From contig CALFTO010000041.1 of the NCBI GenBank assembly GCA_937916195.1, positions 1-13,049 on the forward strand: a DNA stretch of 13,049 bases, written 5' to 3'. The notes beneath the pieces were generated by a model, which ran no database searches, had not been told where the DNA came from, and saw only the letters and a program-made list of their open reading frames with translations. Shown here piece after piece: positions 1-7,800 of the stretch; positions within the stretch are counted from its first letter, which is position 1, and the number at the start of each line of letters is the position of its first letter. The stretch is from an uncultured Clostridia bacterium (GTDB lineage: Bacteria; Bacillota; Clostridia; Oscillospirales; Acutalibacteraceae). A program made the translations under genes and the position numbers.

Positions 1-1025
1 TCAATCTGACGGATACGCTCACGGGTAACGTTGAACTCTTTACCAACCTCTTCGAGAGTGCGGGGATGACCGTCTTCAAGACCGAAGCGGAGTGAGAGCA
101 CCTTTGCCTCACGAGGAGTAAGAGTTTTAAGCACCTCTGCGAGCTGTTCTTTGAGAAGTGAGATTGATGCGGCATCTGCAGGTGAAAGTGCCTCGTCATC
201 GGGGATAAAGTCACCTAAGTGGCTGTCTTCCTCTTCACCGATGGGAGTTTCAAGAGATACGGGCTCCTGAGCAAGACGAAGAATCTCACGAACCTTATCG
301 GGTGCCATATCAAGCTCTTCTGCGATTTCTTCTGCTGACGGGTCATGGCCGTTTTTATGAAGAAGCTGAGTGCTTGTCTTTTTAACCTTATTGATTGTTT
401 CAACCATATGAACGGGAATACGGATTGTTCTTGCCTGGTCAGCAATTGCGCGGGTAATAGCTTGTCTAATCCACCAAGTTGCATATGTTGAGAATTTAAA
501 GCCCTTTGTATAGTCAAACTTTTCAACGGCTTTGATAAGGCCTAAATTACCCTCTTGGATAAGGTCAAGGAACTGCATACCACGGCCTACATAACGCTTT
601 GCAATACTAACAACAAGACGGAGGTTTGCCTCGGCAAGTCTCTGCTTTGCTTTTTTGTCGTCCTCTGAAATGCGGATAGCAAGCTCAATTTCTTCTTCAG
701 ATGTAAGAAGCGGAACGCGACCGATTTCTTTAAGATATACTCTTACGGGGTCATCCATTGCAACAGCTTTGCTATCGCCCATTCCGCCGTCGTCACTTTT
801 CGCCATATCGGTTTCGTCGGTAATAGCATCGTTTGCCATATCGCTTAAGTCATCGATAAGCTCGATATTATTTGTTTCGATAAGCTCATAAAGTTTATCG
901 AGCTCTTCCATTTCGATATCGAGTTCAAGAATTGCGTTGTCAATCTCTTGAGTTGTAAGCTTACCTGTTGCCTTACCTTTTTCAATCAACGCTTTTATAG
1001 CGGTCTTTTTATCAAGATTTTCCAT
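1..1025 (-). CDS. rpoD: Primary RNA polymerase sigma factor (sigma-70/SigA), 3' end cut by window
   Basis: Housekeeping sigma factor that directs core RNA polymerase to -35/-10 promoters. I translated 341 codons from the ATG at 1025. Residues 1-60 resemble a short region 1.1 and are followed by an acidic linker. Region 1.2 starts near DDPVRVYLKEIG (91-102). Region 2 holds the core-binding and -10 recognition block (ANLRLVVSIAKRY 133-145, DLIQEGNLGLIKAVEKFDY 154-172, TYATWWIRQAITRAI 180-194). Region 3 follows, and region 4 begins at LTPREAKVLSLRFGLEDG (302-319). The window ends in the region 4.2 helix-turn-helix (VTRERIRQI, 333-341), so roughly the last 30 residues are missing. GGAGAAGGA precedes the ATG with its AAGGA part about 7 nt away. 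It lies 22 bp after the dnaG stop and is the last visible gene of the dgt-dnaG-rpoD set. The family call is near certain from conserved sequence; calling it the primary sigma follows from the full region 1-4 architecture and the dnaG linkage. Confidence 0.98.
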   Translation of the reverse strand, partial: MENLDKKTAIKALIEKGKATGKLTTQEIDNAILELDIEMEELDKLYELIETNNIELIDDLSDMANDAITDETDMAKSDDGGMGDSKAVAMDDPVRVYLKEIGRVPLLTSEEEIELAIRISEDDKKAKQRLAEANLRLVVSIAKRYVGRGMQFLDLIQEGNLGLIKAVEKFDYTKGFKFSTYATWWIRQAITRAIADQARTIRIPVHMVETINKVKKTSTQLLHKNGHDPSAEEIAEELDMAPDKVREILRLAQEPVSLETPIGEEEDSHLGDFIPDDEALSPADAASISLLKEQLAEVLKTLTPREAKVLSLRFGLEDGHPRTLEEVGKEFNVTRERIRQI

Positions 1026-1047
1026 TGTTTTATCCTTCTCCTACATC

Positions 1048-2799
1048 CTAATTATTTTTGAAAAACTTTAAAAAATCTTCATCGCTGATGCTTTCCACAC
1101 TTGCATCTTTAAGACTTTTCTTATTTTTTTCATTTAGTATTATATTTATACAGTCGGTACACTCTGCAAAGGTGTTTTTAAGCGTATGCGAAACTGTTTG
1201 GATTTTCGCAACGGCACTTAATTCTTCCTCTGTGAGTTCACCGTATAAAAACGATATTTCAGATGACCTGCCCGATGAAATTCGGTCGGTTACTGCTTTG
1301 AAAATTCTGCCGTTGAAATCGGTTACAAAATCATCGGCGGTAATTTTAGAAAGCACATCTTTTATGAATTCGTGATTTGCCATAACGAGTGCTATGAGCA
1401 TTTCTTCTGCCTTGGCGGCACGGTAATAGGTTTTACGCTGTGGATTAAGTTTATCAAGCAAATCGCCCTGCGACACCATTTGCGTAAACTCTTTTTTCTG
1501 CTGAACGGTTGTATTTCGCTTTGCAAGGCGACGAGCCTCGTTAACAATTATATCCTTTGAAACAGAAAGCTCGCCCGCAAGCCTTGAAGCGTAAATTTCA
1601 AGGTCGATTGCGCTGACATTAGAGAGCACCTTAATTGCAGCCTGCAGATATTGACGCTTGCCGTCGTCACTCGCAACATCATATTTTGAGTGTTCACGAA
1701 GCAGTGCAAATTCAATTTCATTTGCGGCACCGTTTATAATAGCTTTCATTTTTTCAATGCCGTAATTTTTTATGATTTCGTCTGGGTCTTTGCCACCGCT
1801 TAAATGAAGCACCTTGATTTTTAAAGGTGTATTCTTAAAAATCGTCAATGCTCTTGCCGCGGCTTTTTGCCCAGCTTCATCGGCATCATAAGCAATCATA
1901 ATTTCTGAAGCATAACGGGACAAAAGATGTGCCTGCTCACTTGTGAGGGCTGTACCAAGACCCGCAACGGTATTTGTAAAGCCTGCTTGGTGCATTGCGA
2001 TAACATCCATATAGCCCTCACAGAGTATAAGGCTGTCTTTACCGCTTTTTTTCGCGAGATTAAGTGCGAAAACGCCTTGACTTTTTTTATAAACCATAGT
2101 ATCTGAAGTGTTCAGATATTTGGGCTTTGAGTCGTCCATAACGCGACCGCCGAAGGCTATTACGTTACCTTTCACGTCGATTATTGGAAACATTACTCGG
2201 TTACGGAAATTATCGTAAACATTATTTTCATTTTTCTGCGACCGCCTTGCAAGGTTTGCAAAAACAAGCTCGTCCTTTGTATAGCCAAGCTTCAGCATAT
2301 GATTTGTAAGCGCGTGAAAATCGTCGGGTGCGAAGCCCAAACCGAATTTTCTTATTGTGTCGTCAGAAAGCCCGCGGTTTTTGAAATATTGATATCCGAT
2401 TGCGCCCTCTTTTGTGGTTAAGCACTTATGGAAAAATCGTGCGGCTTCGCGATTGGCTTCAAGCATACGAAGTCGGCGTTTATTAATCGTGCTGTCATAG
2501 GAATTTTCGTCGGGCATATCCAAGCCGTTTTTATCGGCAAGAAAACGAACGGCATCAATATAATCAAGATTTTCGATATTCTTGATAAAGGTGATTACAT
2601 CACCACCGTTACCGCAACCAAAGCAGTAATATGACTGGGTATCGGGATAAACGGTAAATGACGGAGTTTTTTCGCCGTGGAACGGGCAAAGGCCTTTACT
2701 TATGCGCCCTGCACGTTTCAAATTCACATATGAGGAGATTGTGGTTTCAATGTCGGCACGGTTGCGAAGTTCGGTCAAAAAATCATCTGATAATGCCAA
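1048..2799 (-). CDS. dnaG: DNA primase
   Basis: Synthesises the RNA primers for leading- and lagging-strand replication at the fork, working with the DnaB helicase. The protein has 583 residues, close to the usual length of about 600. The N-terminal CHC2 zinc-binding domain is intact: CPFH (C38, H41) and CFGC (C59, C62). The TOPRIM catalytic core follows, with E261 in LCEGYMDV, D305 and D307 in AYDADEAG, and D338/D340 in GGKDPDE. These are the conserved metal-binding acidic residues. The last ~130 residues look like the DnaB-interacting helical domain. The start is TTG (2797-2799): no ATG fits better, the N-terminus matches the family, and GGAGG (2808-2812) sits 8 nt upstream. That ribosome binding site is made from the last codons of dgt, only 3 bp separate the two genes, and translation is probably coupled. 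The stop is TAG. Confidence 0.98.
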   Translation of the reverse strand: MALSDDFLTELRNRADIETTISSYVNLKRAGRISKGLCPFHGEKTPSFTVYPDTQSYYCFGCGNGGDVITFIKNIENLDYIDAVRFLADKNGLDMPDENSYDSTINKRRLRMLEANREAARFFHKCLTTKEGAIGYQYFKNRGLSDDTIRKFGLGFAPDDFHALTNHMLKLGYTKDELVFANLARRSQKNENNVYDNFRNRVMFPIIDVKGNVIAFGGRVMDDSKPKYLNTSDTMVYKKSQGVFALNLAKKSGKDSLILCEGYMDVIAMHQAGFTNTVAGLGTALTSEQAHLLSRYASEIMIAYDADEAGQKAAARALTIFKNTPLKIKVLHLSGGKDPDEIIKNYGIEKMKAIINGAANEIEFALLREHSKYDVASDDGKRQYLQAAIKVLSNVSAIDLEIYASRLAGELSVSKDIIVNEARRLAKRNTTVQQKKEFTQMVSQGDLLDKLNPQRKTYYRAAKAEEMLIALVMANHEFIKDVLSKITADDFVTDFNGRIFKAVTDRISSGRSSEISFLYGELTEEELSAVAKIQTVSHTLKNTFAECTDCINIILNEKNKKSLKDASVESISDEDFLKFFKNN

Positions 2800-2802
2800 A
2801 TC

Positions 2803-3819
2803 TTACCCCTCCCCTAATCCGATATCCACCCAGGAATCAGGGATAAATATCTTTTTATAAACCGCGAGCAGATAGCGGTCACTCATACCTGCGATATAAT
2901 CACAGGCTGAACGATTTGGTCCTTCGCTTACCGTGACATATCGGTAGGTGTCAGGAATCTGCTCAGGGTGATTTACAAAATATTCGTAAAGCTGTTTGAT
3001 TATTTCAATAGCCTTTGTTTCTTCGCTCTTACAGAGTGGGTTTGTATAAACCTTATCAAACATAAAGGTGTGAAGCTCATCAAATGGCTGTTGAATTTCG
3101 GGAGAGAAAACAATATCATCCACGCTGTTTTCTACAACATCGAGCACCATTTTATTAATTCGCGCACTCTTTTTATAGCCCAAGGCTTTGCGCACTTCAA
3201 CGGGAATATCATTTTCGCTCATAACGCCTGCACGGACTGCGTCGTCAATATCGTGATTTATGTAGGCGATTTTATCGGCTAACTTTACAATTCTGCCCTC
3301 TAAAGTATCGGCCTCTTTACCTTTGGTGTGACAAACAATACCGTCGCGTACTTCATATGTAAGGTTAAGACCAACGCCGTTTTTCTCAAGCTTTTCAACT
3401 ACGCGAAGGCTCTGTTCAAAATGGCGGAAGCCACCGGGAACAACTGAATTGAGGGCACGCTCACCTGCGTGACCAAAGGGTGTATGACCTAAATCGTGCC
3501 CCAAGGCGATAGCCTCGGTCAAGTCGCCGTTAAGGGCAAGTCCGTTTGCGATTGTTCGGGCAATCTGTGCCACCTCAAGAGTATGAGTAAGGCGGGTTCT
3601 GTAATGGTCGCCCTCGGGAGAGAGGAAAACCTGAGTTTTATGCTTTAATCTGCGGAAGGAATTTGAATGAATTATTCTGTCGCGGTCGCGCTGAAAATCT
3701 GTTCGCAAGGGACATTTTTCTTCGTGGCGAATTCTGCCCTTTGAATTCACAACAAGGCAGGCTTTATCTGAAAGAATAAGTTTTTCATTTTGTTCCATTC
3801 GTTCTCTTGCGGTCATCAT
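2803..3819 (-). CDS. dgt: Deoxyguanosinetriphosphate triphosphohydrolase-like HD-domain protein
   Basis: Predicted dNTP triphosphohydrolase, releasing tripolyphosphate from dGTP or other dNTPs and so tuning the nucleotide pool. The protein has 338 residues, within the range of the shorter Dgt-like subfamily. The HD metal-binding signature is complete: H79 (RLTHTLEVAQIA), H108-D109 (ALGHDLGHTPFGHAGE) and D182 (VKLADKIAYINHDIDDA). The upstream block NSFRRLKHKTQVF (53-65) is also typical of the family. Two ATG codons stand in tandem at 3819 and 3816. GGAGG (3824-3828) is only 4 nt from the first but 7 nt from the second, so the second may be the start actually used. The gene is first in a tight dgt-dnaG-rpoD block, and its last codons supply the dnaG ribosome binding site. 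Substrate preference among dNTPs cannot be read from the sequence. Confidence 0.93.
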   Translation of the reverse strand: MMTARERMEQNEKLILSDKACLVVNSKGRIRHEEKCPLRTDFQRDRDRIIHSNSFRRLKHKTQVFLSPEGDHYRTRLTHTLEVAQIARTIANGLALNGDLTEAIALGHDLGHTPFGHAGERALNSVVPGGFRHFEQSLRVVEKLEKNGVGLNLTYEVRDGIVCHTKGKEADTLEGRIVKLADKIAYINHDIDDAVRAGVMSENDIPVEVRKALGYKKSARINKMVLDVVENSVDDIVFSPEIQQPFDELHTFMFDKVYTNPLCKSEETKAIEIIKQLYEYFVNHPEQIPDTYRYVTVSEGPNRSACDYIAGMSDRYLLAVYKKIFIPDSWVDIGLGEG

Positions 3820-3856
3820 TTTCCCTCCAATCTTTTGAGCTTTAAATACTCTTCTA

Positions 3857-3885
3857 ATTATATATACTACAAAAATCGCAAAAAC
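3857..3885 (-). promoter_or_regulatory. Possible promoter for dgt-dnaG-rpoD
   Basis: A perfect TATAAT lies on the minus strand at 3857-3862, in the 89-bp gap between yigZ and dgt and 38 bp before the dgt start. The hexamer 17 bp upstream (GTTTTT, 3880-3885) is a poor -35. The whole gap is very AT-rich, so a chance TATAAT is easy to get. No strong terminator separates yigZ from dgt, so readthrough from yigZ is also possible. Confidence 0.35.
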
Positions 3886-3908
3886 CCTTTAATTTTTTTG
3901 AAAAAATT

Positions 3909-4532
3909 TTAAAATTCGCAAAAATTTTCTGAAATTACGGTTGAAAATACTCTGCCGTTGCTGAGTTCTGTGAGTTTTGCGTTCAGATTATCTTGATTTT
4001 CACTTTTAATTCTGAAAATCACTTTCACATTATCGGTAAATTCTGTATTGAGAATTACGGTTTCTTCGTTTGCAAGAAATGCTCCGAGTTTTCCGTAGAA
4101 TGTATAATCACACTCCACCGCCAAGTCAAGACAATGTGCCATTGTGATTATTTTCGCACTATCTACGCCGATTTTGGCACTATGAGAATAAGCGCGGACA
4201 AGACCACCGCCGCCAAGCAAAATTCCGCCAAAATATCGGGTTACTACCACGCAAACGTCGACTAAGCCCTCTTTTTCGAGCACATCAAGAACGGGTACAC
4301 CCGCCGTGCCCTGCGGTTCGCCGTCATCGGAATAGCGTTTCACTCCGCCCTCGCGAAGAATATAGGCATAAACATTATGAGTTGCGTCCCAATGCTTCGA
4401 TTTAATTTCGGCAATAAAATCGTTTGCCTCTTGCACGGTTGTAACAGGCTTTGCGTAGCCGATAAATCGTGAACGCTTGACGATATATTCATCGCTATTA
4501 AATTCTTTTACGGTTCTGTATTCAGTTGGCAA
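3909..4532 (-). CDS. YigZ/IMPACT family protein (UPF0029 with DUF1949-type C-terminus)
   Basis: Member of the conserved YigZ/YvyE/IMPACT family. The eukaryotic homologue IMPACT binds Gcn1 and modulates Gcn2 signalling, but the bacterial role is not well defined. Numbering from the TTG at 4532, the N-terminal UPF0029 domain carries the family motifs KRSRFIGYAKP (19-29), YSDDGEPQGTAGVPVL (67-82) and RYFGGILLGGGGLVRAYS (99-116). The C-terminal ~75 residues match the position of the DUF1949 ferredoxin-like domain. Total length is 207 residues, as expected. A longer reading from GTG at 4544 adds four residues (MVRI) but has no ribosome binding site and would begin almost at the predicted transcription start. 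The TTG has GGTGAG (4537-4542) 4 nt upstream and gives MPTEYRTVKEF, which looks like the family N-terminus. I therefore chose TTG, with moderate confidence. The gene appears to have its own promoter. Confidence 0.88.
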   Translation of the reverse strand: MPTEYRTVKEFNSDEYIVKRSRFIGYAKPVTTVQEANDFIAEIKSKHWDATHNVYAYILREGGVKRYSDDGEPQGTAGVPVLDVLEKEGLVDVCVVVTRYFGGILLGGGGLVRAYSHSAKIGVDSAKIITMAHCLDLAVECDYTFYGKLGAFLANEETVILNTEFTDNVKVIFRIKSENQDNLNAKLTELSNGRVFSTVISENFCEF

Positions 4533-4552
4533 AATTCTCACCACGCTATACT

Positions 4553-4581
4553 ATAATATAATAAAACAAAAGGTGGCACAA
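4553..4581 (-). promoter_or_regulatory. Putative sigma-70 promoter of the yigZ-family gene
   Basis: On the minus strand, TTGTGC (4576-4581) and TATTAT (4553-4558) are separated by exactly 17 bp. The -35 matches the consensus at three positions and the -10 at five. The -35 lies inside the stem of the rpmE terminator and the -10 follows its U-tract. Transcription would start near 4546, leaving only about 14 nt before the TTG start. This is prediction only. Confidence 0.5.
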
Positions 4582-4595
4582 AATTTTGTACCACC
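4562..4595 (-). terminator. Rho-independent terminator of rpmE
   Basis: The minus-strand RNA folds into a continuous 12-bp inverted repeat: GGUGGUACAAAA pairs with UUUUGUGCCACC (4572-4595), the central pairs opening as a loop. It is followed by UUUUGUUUUA. One position is a G-U wobble in minus-strand RNA but would be a C-A mismatch in plus-strand RNA, so the element fits transcription in the rpmE direction. It begins 15 bp after the rpmE stop codon. Confidence 0.85.
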
Positions 4596-4610
4596 GTAAT
4601 GTCATCTAAA

Positions 4611-4814
4611 TTATTTAGAGAGATTGTAACGCTTGTTAAATCTGTCAACACGTCCGCCTGTATCAACAAGCTTCTGCTTACCTGTGAAGAATGGGTGGCA
4701 ATTTGAGCAGATATCAACTTTCAAATCATCTTTAGTTGAGCGAGTTTCAAATGTAGCACCGCAAGCGCACTTAACTGTTACTGTTTTATACTCAGGATGG
4801 AGTCCCTGTTTCAT
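4611..4814 (-). CDS. rpmE: 50S ribosomal protein L31, zinc-binding (C+) form
   Basis: Small protein of the large ribosomal subunit that helps bridge the subunits. The 67-residue sequence begins MKQGLHPEYKTVTVKC and ends RFNKRYNLSK, both typical of bacterial L31. The four zinc-ligand cysteines are present (C16, C18, C36, C39), so this is the zinc-containing form rather than the cysteine-less paralogue used under zinc limitation. The frame is open four codons further to a GTG at 4826, but that GTG is part of the Shine-Dalgarno sequence AGAGGTGA (4823-4830). The ATG at 4814 is correctly spaced from it and matches family N-termini, so I chose the ATG. The gene sits alone between its own promoter and terminator, separated from addA and yigZ. 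That fits a need for ribosomal-protein-level expression independent of its neighbours. Confidence 0.97.
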   Translation of the reverse strand: MKQGLHPEYKTVTVKCACGATFETRSTKDDLKVDICSNCHPFFTGKQKLVDTGGRVDRFNKRYNLSK

Positions 4815-4825
4815 GACAATTGTCA
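4814..4825. repeat. 12-bp perfect palindrome between rpmE Shine-Dalgarno and start codon
   Basis: TGACAATTGTCA reads the same on both strands. It overlaps the end of the ribosome binding site and the first base of the rpmE start codon. It could be an operator half-site pair, but it matches no regulator box I recognise. About three perfect 12-bp palindromes are expected by chance in 13 kb, so the evidence is weak. Confidence 0.25.
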
Positions 4826-4857
4826 CCTCTTTCAGTACTTATTTACATAGCCTAATA

Positions 4858-4886
4858 AGTTTAGCACAAGAAAATACAAAAATCAA
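4858..4886 (-). promoter_or_regulatory. Sigma-70 extended -10 promoter of rpmE
   Basis: On the minus strand, TTGATT (4881-4886) is separated by exactly 17 bp from TAAACT (4858-4863), which is preceded by TGC, an extended -10 element. Transcription would begin near 4851 and give a leader of about 37 nt ending in AGAGGTGA and the ATG at 4814. The -35 starts only 9 bp after the addA stop codon. Confidence 0.65.
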
Positions 4887-4894
4887 GTATTTTT

Positions 4895-7800
4895 TTAAAG
4901 TTTTACAGAAATTTCTTTTGAGAGGCTAAAGGAATACAAAGTGACATTAACGTCTTCAAGCCCGAAGCATTCTTCTGCCGCTCTTTTATAGACCTGCATC
5001 TGCTGACGGTATTTCTCGATAAGTTCTTCTTCGGTTTTAACCTTATCGGTTTTATAGTCGATAATTTCGCCATTTTTACCATTGATTAAAAGTGCATCGA
5101 TTACGCCCTGCACAACGGCTTTTTCATCAGTATAAGGCAAATCTGGATTTATATCGCTGACGGGAATGCTCATTGTAAACTCCTGCTCACGCAAGAAGCT
5201 TTCTGCACTTTGAATTCTGCGGTAAACATCGCTTTTAAAGAATTCTGTAATCTTATTTACATTGATTGCCTGTGCCTCAAGCTCTGAAAAGGCTTTGTTT
5301 TCCGTTAAGCTTTCAAGTTCTGCTTTGGCATTTTGAGATGCTGTGGCAAAATCGCATTTTTCCATAAAGCGATGCAAAAGTGTACCGCGCTGTGCGGGGG
5401 TAAGCTCGCCCTCGCCCATAAATGCGGGATTTTCAGTTGCGAGATACTGATTTTTGGTTTCGGTATCCATATTTGATGCGGTGTATTTTAAAGAAACACC
5501 CGAAAGAGCATCAAATGGATAAACGAAGGATACTTTATTCTCAATTTCTGTAAGCAACTCATTATCGTGTTGGGCTGTTATTGTTTCAAGTTCTTCTGCA
5601 AATTCTTCATCAGGTGCTTCACCGAAAACAAGCTTGATTTTGCTATCTGTTTGGATTGCTCGACAAGACGAAAATCCGTTTTCAGTTGCATACTCTTGCA
5701 TTGAGGGGTGATAGAGCATACAAAGTAAAATCCACTTCATAAAGTTTGAGCAAGAATACAAGGGTACGGAATTATCTTCAAGCCCTGTATACTTATCGCA
5801 ATAAAGCTTACGGATTGCGGTGTCGGGTGAATAAAGACTGCCCACAAGATAAAGCTTTTCTTTTGCTCTTGTCATTGCAACATAAAGAACGCGAAGAGCC
5901 TCACTCTTGCTTTCCCACTCATTTTTAAGCTTTACAGAGGTATACTGCTGTGTTTCAAGCTCTTTATGCAAATCTTTGTCATAACGCAAAGTTGCAACAC
6001 CCATTGTTTTATCAACAAGGGCTTTTTCGCTTTCTGCCTTACCCTTGCCCGAACAATTAGCCACAATAACTACAGGGAATTCAAGGCCTTTACTTTTGTG
6101 AATTGTCATTATTCGCACAACATTATCGGACTCTGAAATGAGATTTGCATCTTCAAGGTCAAAATTGTTTTCGCGAAGCTTATCAACATAACGGATAAAG
6201 CCTGAAAGACCATAATGACCGTTTTTCTCGTAAGTATCGGCATAATTTATGAGCATACGAAGATTAAGCTCACGTTTTTCGCCATTTTCCATTGCGCCCA
6301 CAACGCTGTCATATGAAGTAATTTCAAAAATTCTTCTAATTAATCCGCTGACGCTGAGAGTTACTGACAAGGTGCGAAGTATATTAATTGTATCAAGAAG
6401 ATACTTAACCTTTTCGTCGGTGTCATAATTATTTTTAAGCAGAGTATATATTGAGCCGTTACGGTCATTTATACGCATTTGTGCCAAATCGTCCTCGGTA
6501 AACGGGAACATTGGCGAAAGCATTACAGACATAAGCGGAACATCCTGCACGGGATTGTCAATAACGCGCAAGAGAGACAGCATTGTGACAATTTCTGCGT
6601 TATCGAAAAATCCGCCGTTCTTTTTGTAATGTACGGGAATACCCATTGTGGTAAGCTCGCGGGCAATGACAGGCGCCTGACTTTTTGCGGCACGAAGAAG
6701 AATACAGATGTCGCTGTATTTTACGGGGTGTTCCTCACCTTTTCTGCCAACAGTCATTCCGCTTTCGATTGTGTCTTTAATCAGCTTGCCGATATATCGG
6801 GCTTCGCCTGCAAGATTTGATGCCAAGGGGTGCGGTGCCTCAACAATATGCACCTCGGTATCGGCATTGTCGGTTTCGCTGTAATCGGCGGCAAAAACCA
6901 ACTGCTCACCGTTTTTATAATCAATATCGCCAAGATTTTTTGTCATTAAGATATTGAAAAAGAAATTAATGCCCTCAGTAATACCCTTACGGCTTCTGAA
7001 ATTGCGGTCAAGAGAGATTTTGGCGGGGTAATTCTCGCCCGTAAAATCCTCAAAGATTTCCTTAAATCGCAAAAAGATTTCGGGATTTGCCTGACGGAAG
7101 CGATAAATACTTTGTTTAATATCGCCAACCATAAATTTATTCTTTGAGTCCTTTGAAATGGCATCAAAAAGGAAATTCTGTGCCTCGTTAGTGTCTTGGA
7201 ACTCGTCAATGAGAATTTCGTCAAAGGTATCTGCAAGCTCAAGGGCTAATTCTGACCTTTTCATTTCGCCGTTTTCGTTGGGAGTAACGAGAAGGCTCAA
7301 GGTCATATGAAGAACATCGGAAAAATAATACGAATTTTTTTCTTTTTTTACTTCAAAAAGTCGGTTTGAGAAATTAAGCACACAATTTTTAAAAGACTGC
7401 ATTATGGGACGAAGATACTCCATATCTTCATAAAACTCCGCTGAAGTGCAGGTCATAATTTTTCGTGCCAAATCGAAATCGCCGTATTTTTCTTTGATAG
7501 TGTCGCGACGTTCTGAAATTTCAAAAAACAAGTCGTCTTTTTCGTCCGCATTAAAACGGATTGTTTTGCCGAATTTTAAATTATCAACAATAAATTTGAT
7601 TTCGTTCCACGCACCACCGTTTTCAATAAGTTCAAGTGCACGCTCAACATCAAAATACACAGGCTCAAGACTGCTTCTTGCATAAGCACCGACCTTACCG
7701 TCACCTGCATCAAGTATAATTTTATCAATTTTAGTTTTAATGTAAGAGAGCACGCTATGAAGCTTTTGAAGTGCATATTTGCCCCATATACTCTGTTCAA

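Noticed and set aside
655..891. Plus-strand open frame opposite rpoD, with other plus-strand frames such as 6479-6820 and 8325-8633
   Set aside because: They lie antisense to strongly conserved genes, encode low-complexity or cysteine/phenylalanine-rich sequence with no recognisable motif, and lack ribosome binding sites in a sensible context. They are shadows.
3891..3908. AT-only inverted repeat (AATTTTT/AAAAATT) just after the yigZ-family stop as a terminator
   Set aside because: The stem has no G-C pairs, the loop is small, and no U-tract follows on the minus strand. It is more likely chance in an AT-rich spacer.
4611..4826. rpmE starting at the upstream GTG (71 residues)
   Set aside because: The GTG is part of the Shine-Dalgarno sequence AGAGGTGA, and L31 proteins start at the MK-x-x-x-HP block that the ATG at 4814 provides.
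4871..4893. Inverted repeat AAAATAC/GTATTTT after the addA stop as an addA terminator
   Set aside because: The 7-bp stem has only one G-C pair, the loop is 9 nt and there is no clean U-run. It overlaps the rpmE -35, so the promoter reading is better supported.
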